DNA of 64,000 bases from an uncultured Methylophilaceae bacterium. GTDB taxonomy: Bacteria > Pseudomonadota > Gammaproteobacteria > Burkholderiales > Methylophilaceae. The notes beneath the pieces are model-generated. The model was not told the origin of the DNA. It saw only the letters and a program-made list of their open reading frames with translations, and searched no databases. The position numbers and the translations under genes are program-made. Below, in pieces: positions 1 through 7,309 of this stretch (within the stretch, counting starts at the first letter, position 1; every line of letters starts with the position of its first letter). Location: positions 62,001 to 126,000 of the forward strand of contig CAILHX010000010.1 of assembly GCA_903834185.1 (NCBI GenBank), written 5' to 3'.

Positions 1-815
1 GTTGACGAGTTCTGATTTTCGATATTGTAAGAACCCCAATAGTAGTAACTTGAAAGCGTCAGGTATTCGAGTATCGCCACTTCGCGATTCTGGCTGTAAA
101 CGCGCGTTGCCAGATGGTCGATGGGCAGGATCAGCTTGTCCAGACTCAACTCTTTCTGCATCTCCTTGGCTTCCAGATAACCGCGGTTGACGTCGTTATG
201 TATCGTGCTATTACCCAGGGCATAGACACGTATATCTTCCGGCGGACGTTCCCAGTAGCCGACGATATTATGGGTATAGGGCGAAGGCTTGACGATGGCC
301 ATATTGCCCGGCAATTCCAATTTGCGGATCTGATCCTGATTAAAGAATCGTACCTCGCGTGATTTCTGCATTTCCATTACTTCATGCAGATTGCTAACGC
401 GGAAGATCTCCCCCATGTAGCGCGAATTCGGTTTATGCGCACCTATGGGATAAACCTCGTTCAGACTGCGGAAGATCCCGTGGGTATTGGGATCGCGGAC
501 TTCACGTACCAGCAGGTCAGGTGAATTCATGTCGATACGTAACACATGGGTCCAGTGCGACTCGGATTCCAGCGTGACCAGATAATGATATGGCGTCATC
601 AACGCCAGTTCGCTGACATAGGCGACCGAACATCCCGGCTCTACTGTAATCATCAATGCATCCACCTGATGGATGATATCGGTCAAGCCGATACGGTCAC
701 GATCTTCCAGCAGTTTGACCAAAAATTCGTCAAACCAGGGAGAGTTGGTTTTGTCACCCTGTTTAGGGTGAGCCAGAGAGTTTGCTGAAGGGCTGCCTGC
801 TTTTAAGGAGTTCAT
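1..815 (-). CDS. Unrecognised protein, partial (C-terminus beyond the window)
   Basis: An open frame starts with ATG at 815 and runs off the left edge without a stop, giving at least 271 residues. It starts 20 bp after the transglutaminase stop, so it is the fourth gene of the ATP-grasp/alpha-E/transglutaminase operon. I do not recognise the family. There is no signal peptide or obvious membrane segment. The sequence is polar and globular-looking, with several His, Tyr and Asn residues, and the visible end is rich in Tyr, Ser and Asn. In related operons this slot often holds a proteasome-like (Anbu) peptidase, but the N-terminus here is not that of an Ntn-hydrolase. Codon use matches the neighbours. 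The reading frame is secure; the function is unknown. Confidence 0.8.
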   Translation of the reverse strand, partial: MNSLKAGSPSANSLAHPKQGDKTNSPWFDEFLVKLLEDRDRIGLTDIIHQVDALMITVEPGCSVAYVSELALMTPYHYLVTLESESHWTHVLRIDMNSPDLLVREVRDPNTHGIFRSLNEVYPIGAHKPNSRYMGEIFRVSNLHEVMEMQKSREVRFFNQDQIRKLELPGNMAIVKPSPYTHNIVGYWERPPEDIRVYALGNSTIHNDVNRGYLEAKEMQKELSLDKLILPIDHLATRVYSQNREVAILEYLTLSSYYYWGSYNIENQNSS

Positions 816-835
816 AAAGTGCTCGTAGATACCAA

Positions 836-1636
836 TTACTGCTGTGATTGTTCCATGTTGTGTGCCAAAAGGGTACTGGTCATGGATTGTTTTGCATGTG
901 GCGTGAGTCCCTTGAACGGACATGCATCATTATCGTCCAAGCCTGTCGCCAGCCTAACATGTATCCCGTTGGCACGCTGCCGGTTGGAAACATCAAAACT
1001 GTGCCAGCCGCTACCTTCCAGCCACGCATCGGCCCAGGCATGACTTTCCATCTTGCCGCCTTGCGGGGTGTACAGATAGCCGCTGACATATCGTCCGGGG
1101 ATTCCCAGACTGCGGCAACAGGCGATGAAGATATGCGCGTGATCCTGATAAGAGCCCTTACCGGCAGCCAATGCCTCGGAAGCACTGGAATGACGACTGG
1201 CAGACGACCTGCGACAGGCGACAGAATCAGCAATGCCGTGCATCAGCTCAGTGAGAACGACCTCATCCAGTTTGCCGCTTGCAGGTACAAATAATCGCGC
1301 AAAATTGCGTATGCGAATGTCAGGCTTGGTGAGTGGTGTATCACGCAGATAGACTTCTATCGGAAACAAGTCGTCATTGGGCGGCAGGTCAATATCCGTT
1401 TCAACCTCACCGTGAGCGGTGATGACGACCTCACTATGCGGCTCGTCCAGCACCAGCGTATGGGTGGTATTACCAAAAGCATCCGCGTACGACTGCAATT
1501 TACCGTTGACCCGGATATCCCAGTTCTTCACCCGTTGCCCGAAACCATCCTGTGGTGTCAGATGAAGCTGCTGTATGGTGTATGTCATCGGCATATCGAA
1601 TTCGTAGCATGCCCTGTGTTCAATATTCAAATTCAT
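836..1636 (-). CDS. Transglutaminase-like protein with degenerate catalytic Cys
   Basis: This 266-residue protein has a bacterial transglutaminase N-terminal beta domain (about 1-100) and a transglutaminase core (about 125-230). The core has the usual block around residues 160-187 (QDHAH, RSLGIP, RYVSGYL), the catalytic-type His199 (SHAWADAW) and Asp215 (FDVSN). Where family members normally carry the nucleophilic Cys in a G-V-C-Q-D motif, this protein reads G-S-Y-Q-D, with Tyr163 (codon TAT). Cys173 and Cys174 lie nearby but not in the nucleophile position. It may therefore be a non-catalytic binding protein, or an enzyme using another residue. It sits 39 bp after the alpha-E gene in the same operon, a context associated with predicted peptide synthesis or tagging. 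Confidence 0.88.
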   Translation of the reverse strand: MNLNIEHRACYEFDMPMTYTIQQLHLTPQDGFGQRVKNWDIRVNGKLQSYADAFGNTTHTLVLDEPHSEVVITAHGEVETDIDLPPNDDLFPIEVYLRDTPLTKPDIRIRNFARLFVPASGKLDEVVLTELMHGIADSVACRRSSASRHSSASEALAAGKGSYQDHAHIFIACCRSLGIPGRYVSGYLYTPQGGKMESHAWADAWLEGSGWHSFDVSNRQRANGIHVRLATGLDDNDACPFKGLTPHAKQSMTSTLLAHNMEQSQQ

Positions 1637-1675
1637 CGCAATACCCTTTCAAAATACACTTTCAATAATTCCCTG

Positions 1676-2632
1676 TCATCGAGGGGCGTTAAGGAAAGTC
1701 TTTTGAATTTCCACACCTAGGTTGTTATTAAGAATGATGAAGTCCTGTAAAAACTCATGCAGTCCGTTATCGGCAATCACATTCATGCGCCCAAAATGCA
1801 GTTTTGCGTGCAGCTCGCCCGCCTGACGCATGCACTCCATACCGCGGTCAGCACAGATTTTTTCCAGGATAGGCGATATCTCGTCCAGACAGGTATGCAG
1901 GGATCTCGGCATGTCATCGCGCAACACCAGCAACTCTGCGACTTTTCTGGCATCTATGGTGTCGCGGAACACTTTTTGGTAAGCCTCCATGGCAGACACC
2001 GAACGCAACAGAGAGCTCCATTCATAATAGTCTTCGGAACTATCAACTTGATCTTCTCCAACATTCTTGGACCCTGACAGTTGCTGATACTTTGCATCCA
2101 GCAAGCGCGCAGTATTGTCCGCACGTTCTATAAAAGTACCCAGCCTGACAAACTTGTAACCGTCATCACGTAACATGGTGCCGACGGTGACACCACGGAA
2201 CAGATGTGAGCGCGATTTCACCCACTCGCAGAATTCGCTGTAGTCGCCTTCGTTCAGGCCGTTCCTCACCCGCTGCTGTAACTCCAGCCATAAGGAATTG
2301 ACGCTCTCCCACATCTCCGAAGACATTGCCACGCGTACCGAGCGTGCATTCTCACGCGCGCTGGCCAGAGCTTCGAAAATACTGGATGCATTGCGTTCAT
2401 CCAATGCCATATACCGCATCACATTGGTGGCGTTGTATGCACCGTAATCACGCTCGAAACCCTCAACGTCATCCACGATACGCACCGGCAACATCCATAA
2501 ATCTTCTTCGCTGTGCGCGGCATGCGGCACCAGCGACATGCGATAGGTCACATCCAGTACCCTTGCCATGTTTTCAGCGCGCTCGATGTAGCGTGCCATC
2601 CAGTACAAATGATCTGCTGTGCGGCTTAACAT
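1676..2632 (-). CDS. Alpha-E domain protein (DUF403)
   Basis: A 318-residue, mostly alpha-helical protein of the alpha-E family. The N-terminal segment (LSRTADHLYWMARYIERAEN) is the family signature, with many conserved Arg and Glu residues. The biochemical role is unknown. Comparative genomics groups alpha-E proteins with circularly permuted ATP-grasp ligases and transglutaminases, and an adaptor or ligase-partner role has been proposed. Its ATG overlaps the stop of the ATP-grasp gene in a TAATG arrangement (2630-2634), so the two are very probably translationally coupled and made in equal amounts. It is soluble and cytoplasmic by sequence. Confidence 0.92.
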   Translation of the reverse strand: MLSRTADHLYWMARYIERAENMARVLDVTYRMSLVPHAAHSEEDLWMLPVRIVDDVEGFERDYGAYNATNVMRYMALDERNASSIFEALASARENARSVRVAMSSEMWESVNSLWLELQQRVRNGLNEGDYSEFCEWVKSRSHLFRGVTVGTMLRDDGYKFVRLGTFIERADNTARLLDAKYQQLSGSKNVGEDQVDSSEDYYEWSSLLRSVSAMEAYQKVFRDTIDARKVAELLVLRDDMPRSLHTCLDEISPILEKICADRGMECMRQAGELHAKLHFGRMNVIADNGLHEFLQDFIILNNNLGVEIQKTFLNAPR

Positions 2633-4110
2633 TACGCTTGCACCTGCTGTTGTGAATCAGAATTCAATCCGCTTTGCATTCCATACTGGAATTCATTCAA
2701 TACCCAGGTATCCTTGGTCCCGCCACCCTGTGAGGAATTCACCACCAGAGATCCTTCGGTAAGTGCTACACGGCAAAGGGCGCCAGGAACCAGAGTAACC
2801 GTTTTTCCCGACAATACGAATGGGCGCAGGTCTACATGTCGCGGGGCGATCCCCTTTTCCACCAATGTAGGACAGGTGGAAAGTGCCAAAGTAGGTTGTG
2901 CGATGTAATTGCCTGGATTGGCTTTGATGCGCTTGCGGAATTCTTCTATCTGCTCTTTGCTGGAGCTAGGGCCAACCAGCATGCCGTAACCTCCGGAACC
3001 TTGCACTTCCTTGACTACCAGTTCGGCGAGATGCTCCAGCACATACTTTCGGTCATCTTCCAGTTCCAGCTTGTAGGTAGGTACGTTGGAAAGAATAGGC
3101 TCTTCACCCAGATAGAACCGCACCATTTCCGGCACATAAGTATAAGTCGCTTTATCATCCGCCACCCCGGTGCCTATCGCATTGGCCAGTGTTACGCCGC
3201 CATTACGATAAACGGAAACCAGACCCGGCACCCCAAGCATGGAGTCTGCGCGGAAAGCCAAAGGGTCAATAAAATCATCATCTATCCGGCGATAGATCAC
3301 GTCCACGCGCTTGGGACCTTCTGTAGTGCGCATGAAAACTGCATTGTCGCGTACAAACAGATCCTGGCCTTCCACCAGTTCGATACCCATTTGCTGAGCC
3401 AGGAAAGCATGCTCAAAATACGCGCTGTTATAGGCGCCGGGCGTCATCAGCACAACCGTCGGATCCTGCACGCCGGGGTGCGCCACTGCTCGCAGATTAT
3501 TCAATAACACCTGCGGATAATGTTCCACCGGCGCCACCGAATAACGGCGGAACAAGTCGGGAAAGAGCCGCATCATCATCTTGCGGTCTTCCAGCATGTA
3601 AGAAACACCGGAGGGTGTGCGCAGGTTGTCTTCCAGCACATAGAATTGATTTTCACCGGTACGTACGATATCTATGCCCGCAATATGTGCGTAAATATTG
3701 CCGGGGACATCAACCCCCTGCATCTCGGGACGATATCCATTGTTGGTGAGGATGCTGGCTGGGACGATGCCCGCCTTGATGATCTCCTGCCCGTGATACA
3801 GATCATGCAGGAACATATTAAGCGCCCGCACCCGCTGGATCGCACCATCAGACAAACGTTGCCACTCTGCAGCGGCCAGTATGCGTGGAATCACGTCGAA
3901 CGGGATCAGGCGTTCGGCGCCAGCATCTTCACCATACACGTTGAAGGTGATGCCAACGCGGCGGAACAGCAACTCAGCCTCGCGCGATTTTTGCGTTAGC
4001 TGACCATGGGATACATTCGCCAGCCATTGGTCAAAAGCGTTATAAAGGGGACGCACCTTGCCATCAGGTGCAGTCATTTCATCAAAAATCGATTTGTTGT
4101 GAGTGGTCAT
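2632..4110 (-). CDS. Circularly permuted ATP-grasp ligase (DUF404/DUF407 type)
   Basis: A 492-residue member of the circularly permuted ATP-grasp type 2 family. Visible family blocks include YVLEDNLRTPSGVSYMLEDR (about 156-176), DVIYRRIDDDFIDP (about 271) and a Gly-rich nucleotide loop KEVQGSGGYGMLVGP (about 365). ATP-grasp enzymes join a carboxylate to an amine through an acyl-phosphate. For this subfamily the substrate is unknown, and a peptide-like or glutamylated product has been proposed from gene context. It is the first gene of the minus-strand operon 4110-1; the start at 4110 has no competing upstream gene. Length is typical of the family. Confidence 0.93.
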   Translation of the reverse strand: MTTHNKSIFDEMTAPDGKVRPLYNAFDQWLANVSHGQLTQKSREAELLFRRVGITFNVYGEDAGAERLIPFDVIPRILAAAEWQRLSDGAIQRVRALNMFLHDLYHGQEIIKAGIVPASILTNNGYRPEMQGVDVPGNIYAHIAGIDIVRTGENQFYVLEDNLRTPSGVSYMLEDRKMMMRLFPDLFRRYSVAPVEHYPQVLLNNLRAVAHPGVQDPTVVLMTPGAYNSAYFEHAFLAQQMGIELVEGQDLFVRDNAVFMRTTEGPKRVDVIYRRIDDDFIDPLAFRADSMLGVPGLVSVYRNGGVTLANAIGTGVADDKATYTYVPEMVRFYLGEEPILSNVPTYKLELEDDRKYVLEHLAELVVKEVQGSGGYGMLVGPSSSKEQIEEFRKRIKANPGNYIAQPTLALSTCPTLVEKGIAPRHVDLRPFVLSGKTVTLVPGALCRVALTEGSLVVNSSQGGGTKDTWVLNEFQYGMQSGLNSDSQQQVQA

Positions 4111-4382
4111 CAGAGTATGTTAGCAGCAAAGCCCGTGCCAAATATATTAATTATTTATATTCAACAGGATATCCGGCATAAGGAGCATATCTGCCCATTC
4201 TTGCACCATCATGATGCCTGCCGAAGATGCGCTCGCCCCAATTTGGGTCTTTAATATGAAAATATAGAACAGAAGCGCCTCAATGTCGCCCCAGATTGAT
4301 CCTGGCCTTGCCATTCAGCAAAATAAGTATAAATAGGTTCTCCGGTATAATCAGCACTACTTCTCTAAAGGATTAAAAAATC
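4111..4382. promoter_or_regulatory. Intergenic region between the divergent ATP-grasp operon and the Lys-rich miniprotein, with a possible -10 box
   Basis: This stretch must hold the promoters of both divergent units. On the plus strand a perfect TATAAT lies at 4346-4351, 31 bases before the ATG at 4383, but no good -35 stands 16-18 bases upstream. An alternative pair, TTGCCA followed 16 bases later by TAAATA, lies around 4310-4336. A Shine-Dalgarno-like AAAGGA is at 4367-4372. I see no gene, repeat or terminator in the remaining bases. Confidence 0.35.
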
Positions 4383-4526
4383 ATGAAGACAAATTACCAG
4401 TTTGAGAAGCGCCAGAGAGATTTGGAAAAGAAAAAAAAGAAAGCAGAAAAAGCATTGAAGAAAGCTGTTCCGGCTGAACCTGCTACGCCCGAGGAAGCTG
4501 CGGTGTCACCGGGCAAAACTGATTGA
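4383..4526 (+). CDS. Lys/Glu-rich 47-residue conserved-type miniprotein
   Basis: A short frame from ATG 4383 to TGA 4526. It opens MKTNYQFEKRQRDLEKKKKK, followed by an Ala/Pro/Glu-rich tail. AAAGGA lies ten bases upstream of the ATG and the next gene follows 22 bases later. Small proteins with this start, a tyrosine and then a long basic helix, recur in betaproteobacteria as uncharacterised proteins (from memory, not searched). The charge pattern suggests a nucleic-acid- or ribosome-associated helix, which is inference only. A run of eight A falls inside the Lys stretch. Confidence 0.65.
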   Translation: MKTNYQFEKRQRDLEKKKKKAEKALKKAVPAEPATPEEAAVSPGKTD

Positions 4527-4548
4527 AGTAAATCCGGACGCGAACAGC

Positions 4549-5322
4549 ATGAGCATGAACAAGGGAATTGCCATTAGCCGACAAGCACTTAGCAAGGTGC
4601 CGGAAGTCACCTTGCTGTTCTGGATTATCAAAATTCTCGCAACGACGCTTGGTGAGACTGGTGGTGATGCCGTATCCATGTCCTTAAAGCTCGGTTATCT
4701 GGTCGGTAGCGCAATTTTTTCCGTCATTTTCATCGTTGCCGTTTTCACTCAAGTGACCGCGAAAGAATTCCATCCGTTTCTGTACTGGGCAACAATTGTT
4801 GCCACGACCACCGTTGGTACGACTCTGGCAGATTTCGCCGATAGATCTCTTGGTATCGGCTATGCGGGGGGGGCTACGATCTTGTTCGCATTACTCATGG
4901 CATCGTTATTTGTTTGGCACCGAACCTTGGGTTCTGTTGCGGTGAACACAGTAAATTCGCCAAAAGTGGAAACGTTCTACTGGGTCACCATCATGTTTTC
5001 GCAAACGCTGGGTACCGCGCTTGGAGATTGGACGGCAGACACCGCCGGACTTGGCTACACTGGCGGCATGGTCGTATTCAGCGTCATGCTGACGATCATT
5101 GCACTCGCTTATTACCGAACTGACATCTCGCGTACCGTGATATTTTGGGCAGCGTTCATACTGACTCGACCACTGGGTGCAGTGGTTGGTGACTTCCTGG
5201 ACAAACCTGTCAGTCAGGGTGGTTTGGAGTTGAGCCGTTATTCGGCATCTGCGATACTGCTGGTATTGATGCTGCTGTGCATTTTTATGTTTAAGCAAAA
5301 GCCAGCAGAACAAGCACATTGA
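4549..5322 (+). CDS. COG4705-type integral membrane protein with four internal repeats
   Basis: A 257-residue hydrophobic protein with about eight predicted membrane segments. Four copies of an aromatic-W, then LG, then (A/G)D motif are visible at residues about 24-40, 79-108, 144-173 and 199-226. Copies 2 and 3 are nearly identical (GYxGG ends). This matches the uncharacterised membrane-anchored COG4705 family. No transported substrate is known. The conserved Asp and Gly in each repeat probably sit in the membrane or at its face. ATG 4549 and a second ATG at 4555 are both usable starts. It may be cotranscribed with the miniprotein 22 bp upstream. Confidence 0.8.
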   Translation: MSMNKGIAISRQALSKVPEVTLLFWIIKILATTLGETGGDAVSMSLKLGYLVGSAIFSVIFIVAVFTQVTAKEFHPFLYWATIVATTTVGTTLADFADRSLGIGYAGGATILFALLMASLFVWHRTLGSVAVNTVNSPKVETFYWVTIMFSQTLGTALGDWTADTAGLGYTGGMVVFSVMLTIIALAYYRTDISRTVIFWAAFILTRPLGAVVGDFLDKPVSQGGLELSRYSASAILLVLMLLCIFMFKQKPAEQAH

Positions 5323-5359
5323 GAGTGAACCCCACCAGGTTCATCGCACGCTAATCATC

Positions 5360-5689
5360 ATGCACCCTTTTCACGGCCATATTTATTTCGACATTGCTGA
5401 CGCAGCGCTGGCGGCACAGGTACGTCAGGACATAGCGACGGCAATCCCCTTTTTGACTTATCTCGGGCAGTTGATCCCTATCCCCATAGGCCCGCACACC
5501 AAACCTATGTTCGAGATACACATCCCAGCCTCCAAGTTGGAATTTGCTATGCAAATCATTGAGGAGAAACGCAAGGGGCTTTCCGTACTGATACATCCGG
5601 TGCAATCAGACGAAATGGATGCACATACTCACTCGGCGCGCTGGCTGGGAACACCTCTCGCCCTGAAGCTGGAGGTTCTGCCGCATTAA
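5360..5689 (+). CDS. DOPA 4,5-dioxygenase family protein
   Basis: A 109-residue protein matching the small DOPA 4,5-dioxygenase family. Metal-ligand candidates are His5 and His7 in the opening FHGHIYF motif, the HTKPMFEIHI block around 47-56, and the C-terminal LIHPVQSDEMDAHTHSARWLG block. Fungal and plant relatives cleave catechol rings, but the bacterial short forms are mostly uncharacterised, so the substrate cannot be named. It lies 37 bp after the COG4705 gene on the same strand. Confidence 0.85.
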   Translation: MHPFHGHIYFDIADAALAAQVRQDIATAIPFLTYLGQLIPIPIGPHTKPMFEIHIPASKLEFAMQIIEEKRKGLSVLIHPVQSDEMDAHTHSARWLGTPLALKLEVLPH

Positions 5690-5786
5690 GGGGCCTTATT
5701 TGCAACAAATTTGTCACTTTCATATGATGTCTCGCAGGTTTATGATTAAACACTGGTATTCTTGATTGAGACAAGATTGAAACGCA

Positions 5787-6239
5787 ATGGAATTGATACT
5801 ATGGCGTCACGCCGAAGCTGAAGACGGTGCGCCCGACATGCAGCGTAAACTGACTGACAAGGGCAGGCTGCAGGCCATGCGTATGGGAGAGTGGTTGAAA
5901 CAACGCTTGCCGAAAGATGCTCGCATCCTGGTGAGTCCCAGTGTACGCACCCAGCAAACTGCGCTGGCATTGAATAACTCCTTTGAAACCCTGGATATAT
6001 TGGCTCCAGGCGCAAGTGTAAGAACTGTTCTTGAAGCTGCCGGATGGCCTGAGGCAAATAATACTGTGGTAATTGTCGGTCATCAGCCCACCTTGGGAGA
6101 AGTCGCGGCCAAGCTAATGGCAAATGCCGACGATTGCTGGTCGGTCAAAAAAGGGGCTATCTGGTGGTTTGCTAAGCGCGGTGAAGGCGTATTTGCAGAA
6201 ACAGTTTTAAAAGCGGCTTTAACGCCTCACATGCTGTAA
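5787..6239 (+). CDS. sixA: SixA-like phosphohistidine phosphatase
   Basis: A 150-residue histidine-phosphatase-fold protein. The catalytic LWRHAEAE motif places the phospho-accepting His at residue 8, and the second conserved His is in VGHQPTLGE (about 95). SixA removes phosphate from histidine phosphotransfer domains (ArcB in E. coli); related short proteins act on other phospho-His proteins. Length and motif order fit SixA rather than the longer phosphoglycerate mutases. A ParA-like gene follows 31 bp downstream on the same strand. Confidence 0.85.
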   Translation: MELILWRHAEAEDGAPDMQRKLTDKGRLQAMRMGEWLKQRLPKDARILVSPSVRTQQTALALNNSFETLDILAPGASVRTVLEAAGWPEANNTVVIVGHQPTLGEVAAKLMANADDCWSVKKGAIWWFAKRGEGVFAETVLKAALTPHML

Positions 6240-6270
6240 TTTAAAAGGTTGTAACTATGGACGGTTTAAG

Positions 6271-6888
6271 ATGAAGCATATTCTGGTTGCCAACCCCAAG
6301 GGCGGAAGCGGGAAATCTACGCTATCTACTAATCTCGCAGGCTATTATGCGGCACAGGGGAAGCATGTCACTCTGGCCGATCTGGATCGCCAGCAGTCTT
6401 CCATACAGTGGCTGCAACGTCGCTCAGAAAAACTGCCTCTGATCCACGGGCTGGATGCACGCCATCATGAACTGCCCGAGAAAACCGACTTTCTGATCAT
6501 GGATTCTCCAGCTGGCATCCATGGAGAAAAGCTCTCGGATATCGTGAAGCAGGCTGATTGCGTGATCATTCCGATTCAACCTTCGGCTTTCGACATCGGT
6601 GCAACACGTGACTTTCTGGCTGTGCTGGAAGAAGAAAAAGCCATCCGCAAGCAAAAGACCTTTGTCGCAGTGGTGGGCATGCGCGTGGACACCCGCACCC
6701 GCTCGTCCGGCGTTTTGCTGAATTTTTTACAGGATACCCAGCTACCTATGCCGACCTACCTGCGCAATGCACAGATTTATGCGGTAGCGGCAGAACAGGG
6801 AAGCAGTATATTCGACCTGCCAAAATCAAAAGTTAGTCTTGATCTACCACAGTGGGCGCCTTTAACCGCCTGGATTAAACGTCTATGA
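6271..6888 (+). CDS. ParA-family ATPase (orphan MinD/ParA type)
   Basis: A 205-residue deviant-Walker ATPase. KGGSGKST at residues 10-17 is the P-loop with the signature lysine, ADLDRQ (about 36-41) is the switch region, and FLIMDSPAG (about 75-83) contains the Walker B-like Asp. These proteins dimerise with ATP on DNA or membrane to position cargo. There is no ParB, MinC/E or cellulose/flagellar partner beside it, so the cargo is unknown. It is shorter than chromosomal ParA (about 250-260) and lacks an N-terminal HTH. Preceded by sixA on the same strand and convergent with fdx. Confidence 0.85.
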   Translation: MKHILVANPKGGSGKSTLSTNLAGYYAAQGKHVTLADLDRQQSSIQWLQRRSEKLPLIHGLDARHHELPEKTDFLIMDSPAGIHGEKLSDIVKQADCVIIPIQPSAFDIGATRDFLAVLEEEKAIRKQKTFVAVVGMRVDTRTRSSGVLLNFLQDTQLPMPTYLRNAQIYAVAAEQGSSIFDLPKSKVSLDLPQWAPLTAWIKRL

Positions 6889-6931
6889 TTGAAACGCCTT
6901 TGATTTTTATATTTGCAACCGAGGTAAAAAT

Positions 6932-7273
6932 CTAGCGTTTGCCTTCTTTTGCCATGTTGATCGAATATTTGGGGATCTCTATCACCAAGTCTTTATCTGC
7001 AATGACGGCCTGACAGGACAATCTGGACAAAGGCTCCAAACCCCAGGCTTTATCCAGCATATCTTCTTCGTTTTCCTGTGCTGGACTCAACGATTGATAT
7101 CCCTCGCGCACGATGACGTGACAGGTTGTGCAGGCGCATACCTGGTCGCAGGCATGTTCCATTTCTATGTGATTATCCAGCAGGGTGTTACAAATGGTCG
7201 CACCGGGCTTGGCGTCTATCACCGTACCTTCTGGGCATAACTCGACATGGGGCAGAACGATTAATTTTGGCAT
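6932..7273 (-). CDS. fdx: ISC-type [2Fe-2S] ferredoxin
   Basis: A 113-residue adrenodoxin-type ferredoxin. Cluster ligands are Cys42, Cys48, Cys51 and Cys87, with the extra Cys46 also seen in E. coli Fdx, so spacing matches the ISC ferredoxin exactly. It provides electrons for cluster assembly on IscU and for coupling of 2Fe to 4Fe clusters. Last gene of the isc operon, 36 bp after hscA. It converges with the ParA-like gene. Confidence 0.95.
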   Translation of the reverse strand: MPKLIVLPHVELCPEGTVIDAKPGATICNTLLDNHIEMEHACDQVCACTTCHVIVREGYQSLSPAQENEEDMLDKAWGLEPLSRLSCQAVIADKDLVIEIPKYSINMAKEGKR

Positions 7274-7309
7274 CTGGATATCGGTTCAGTTCAAGGGTTA
7301 GGCTGGGTT

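Noticed and set aside
2836-3507. Long plus-strand open frame of 223 codons opposite the ATP-grasp gene
   Set aside because: It mirrors a family-matching gene on the other strand, has no recognisable domain and no ribosome site; it is an antisense shadow.
4428-4441. A8 run inside the Lys-rich miniprotein as a programmed frameshift site
   Set aside because: The other frames give no meaningful extension; simple Lys codons explain it.
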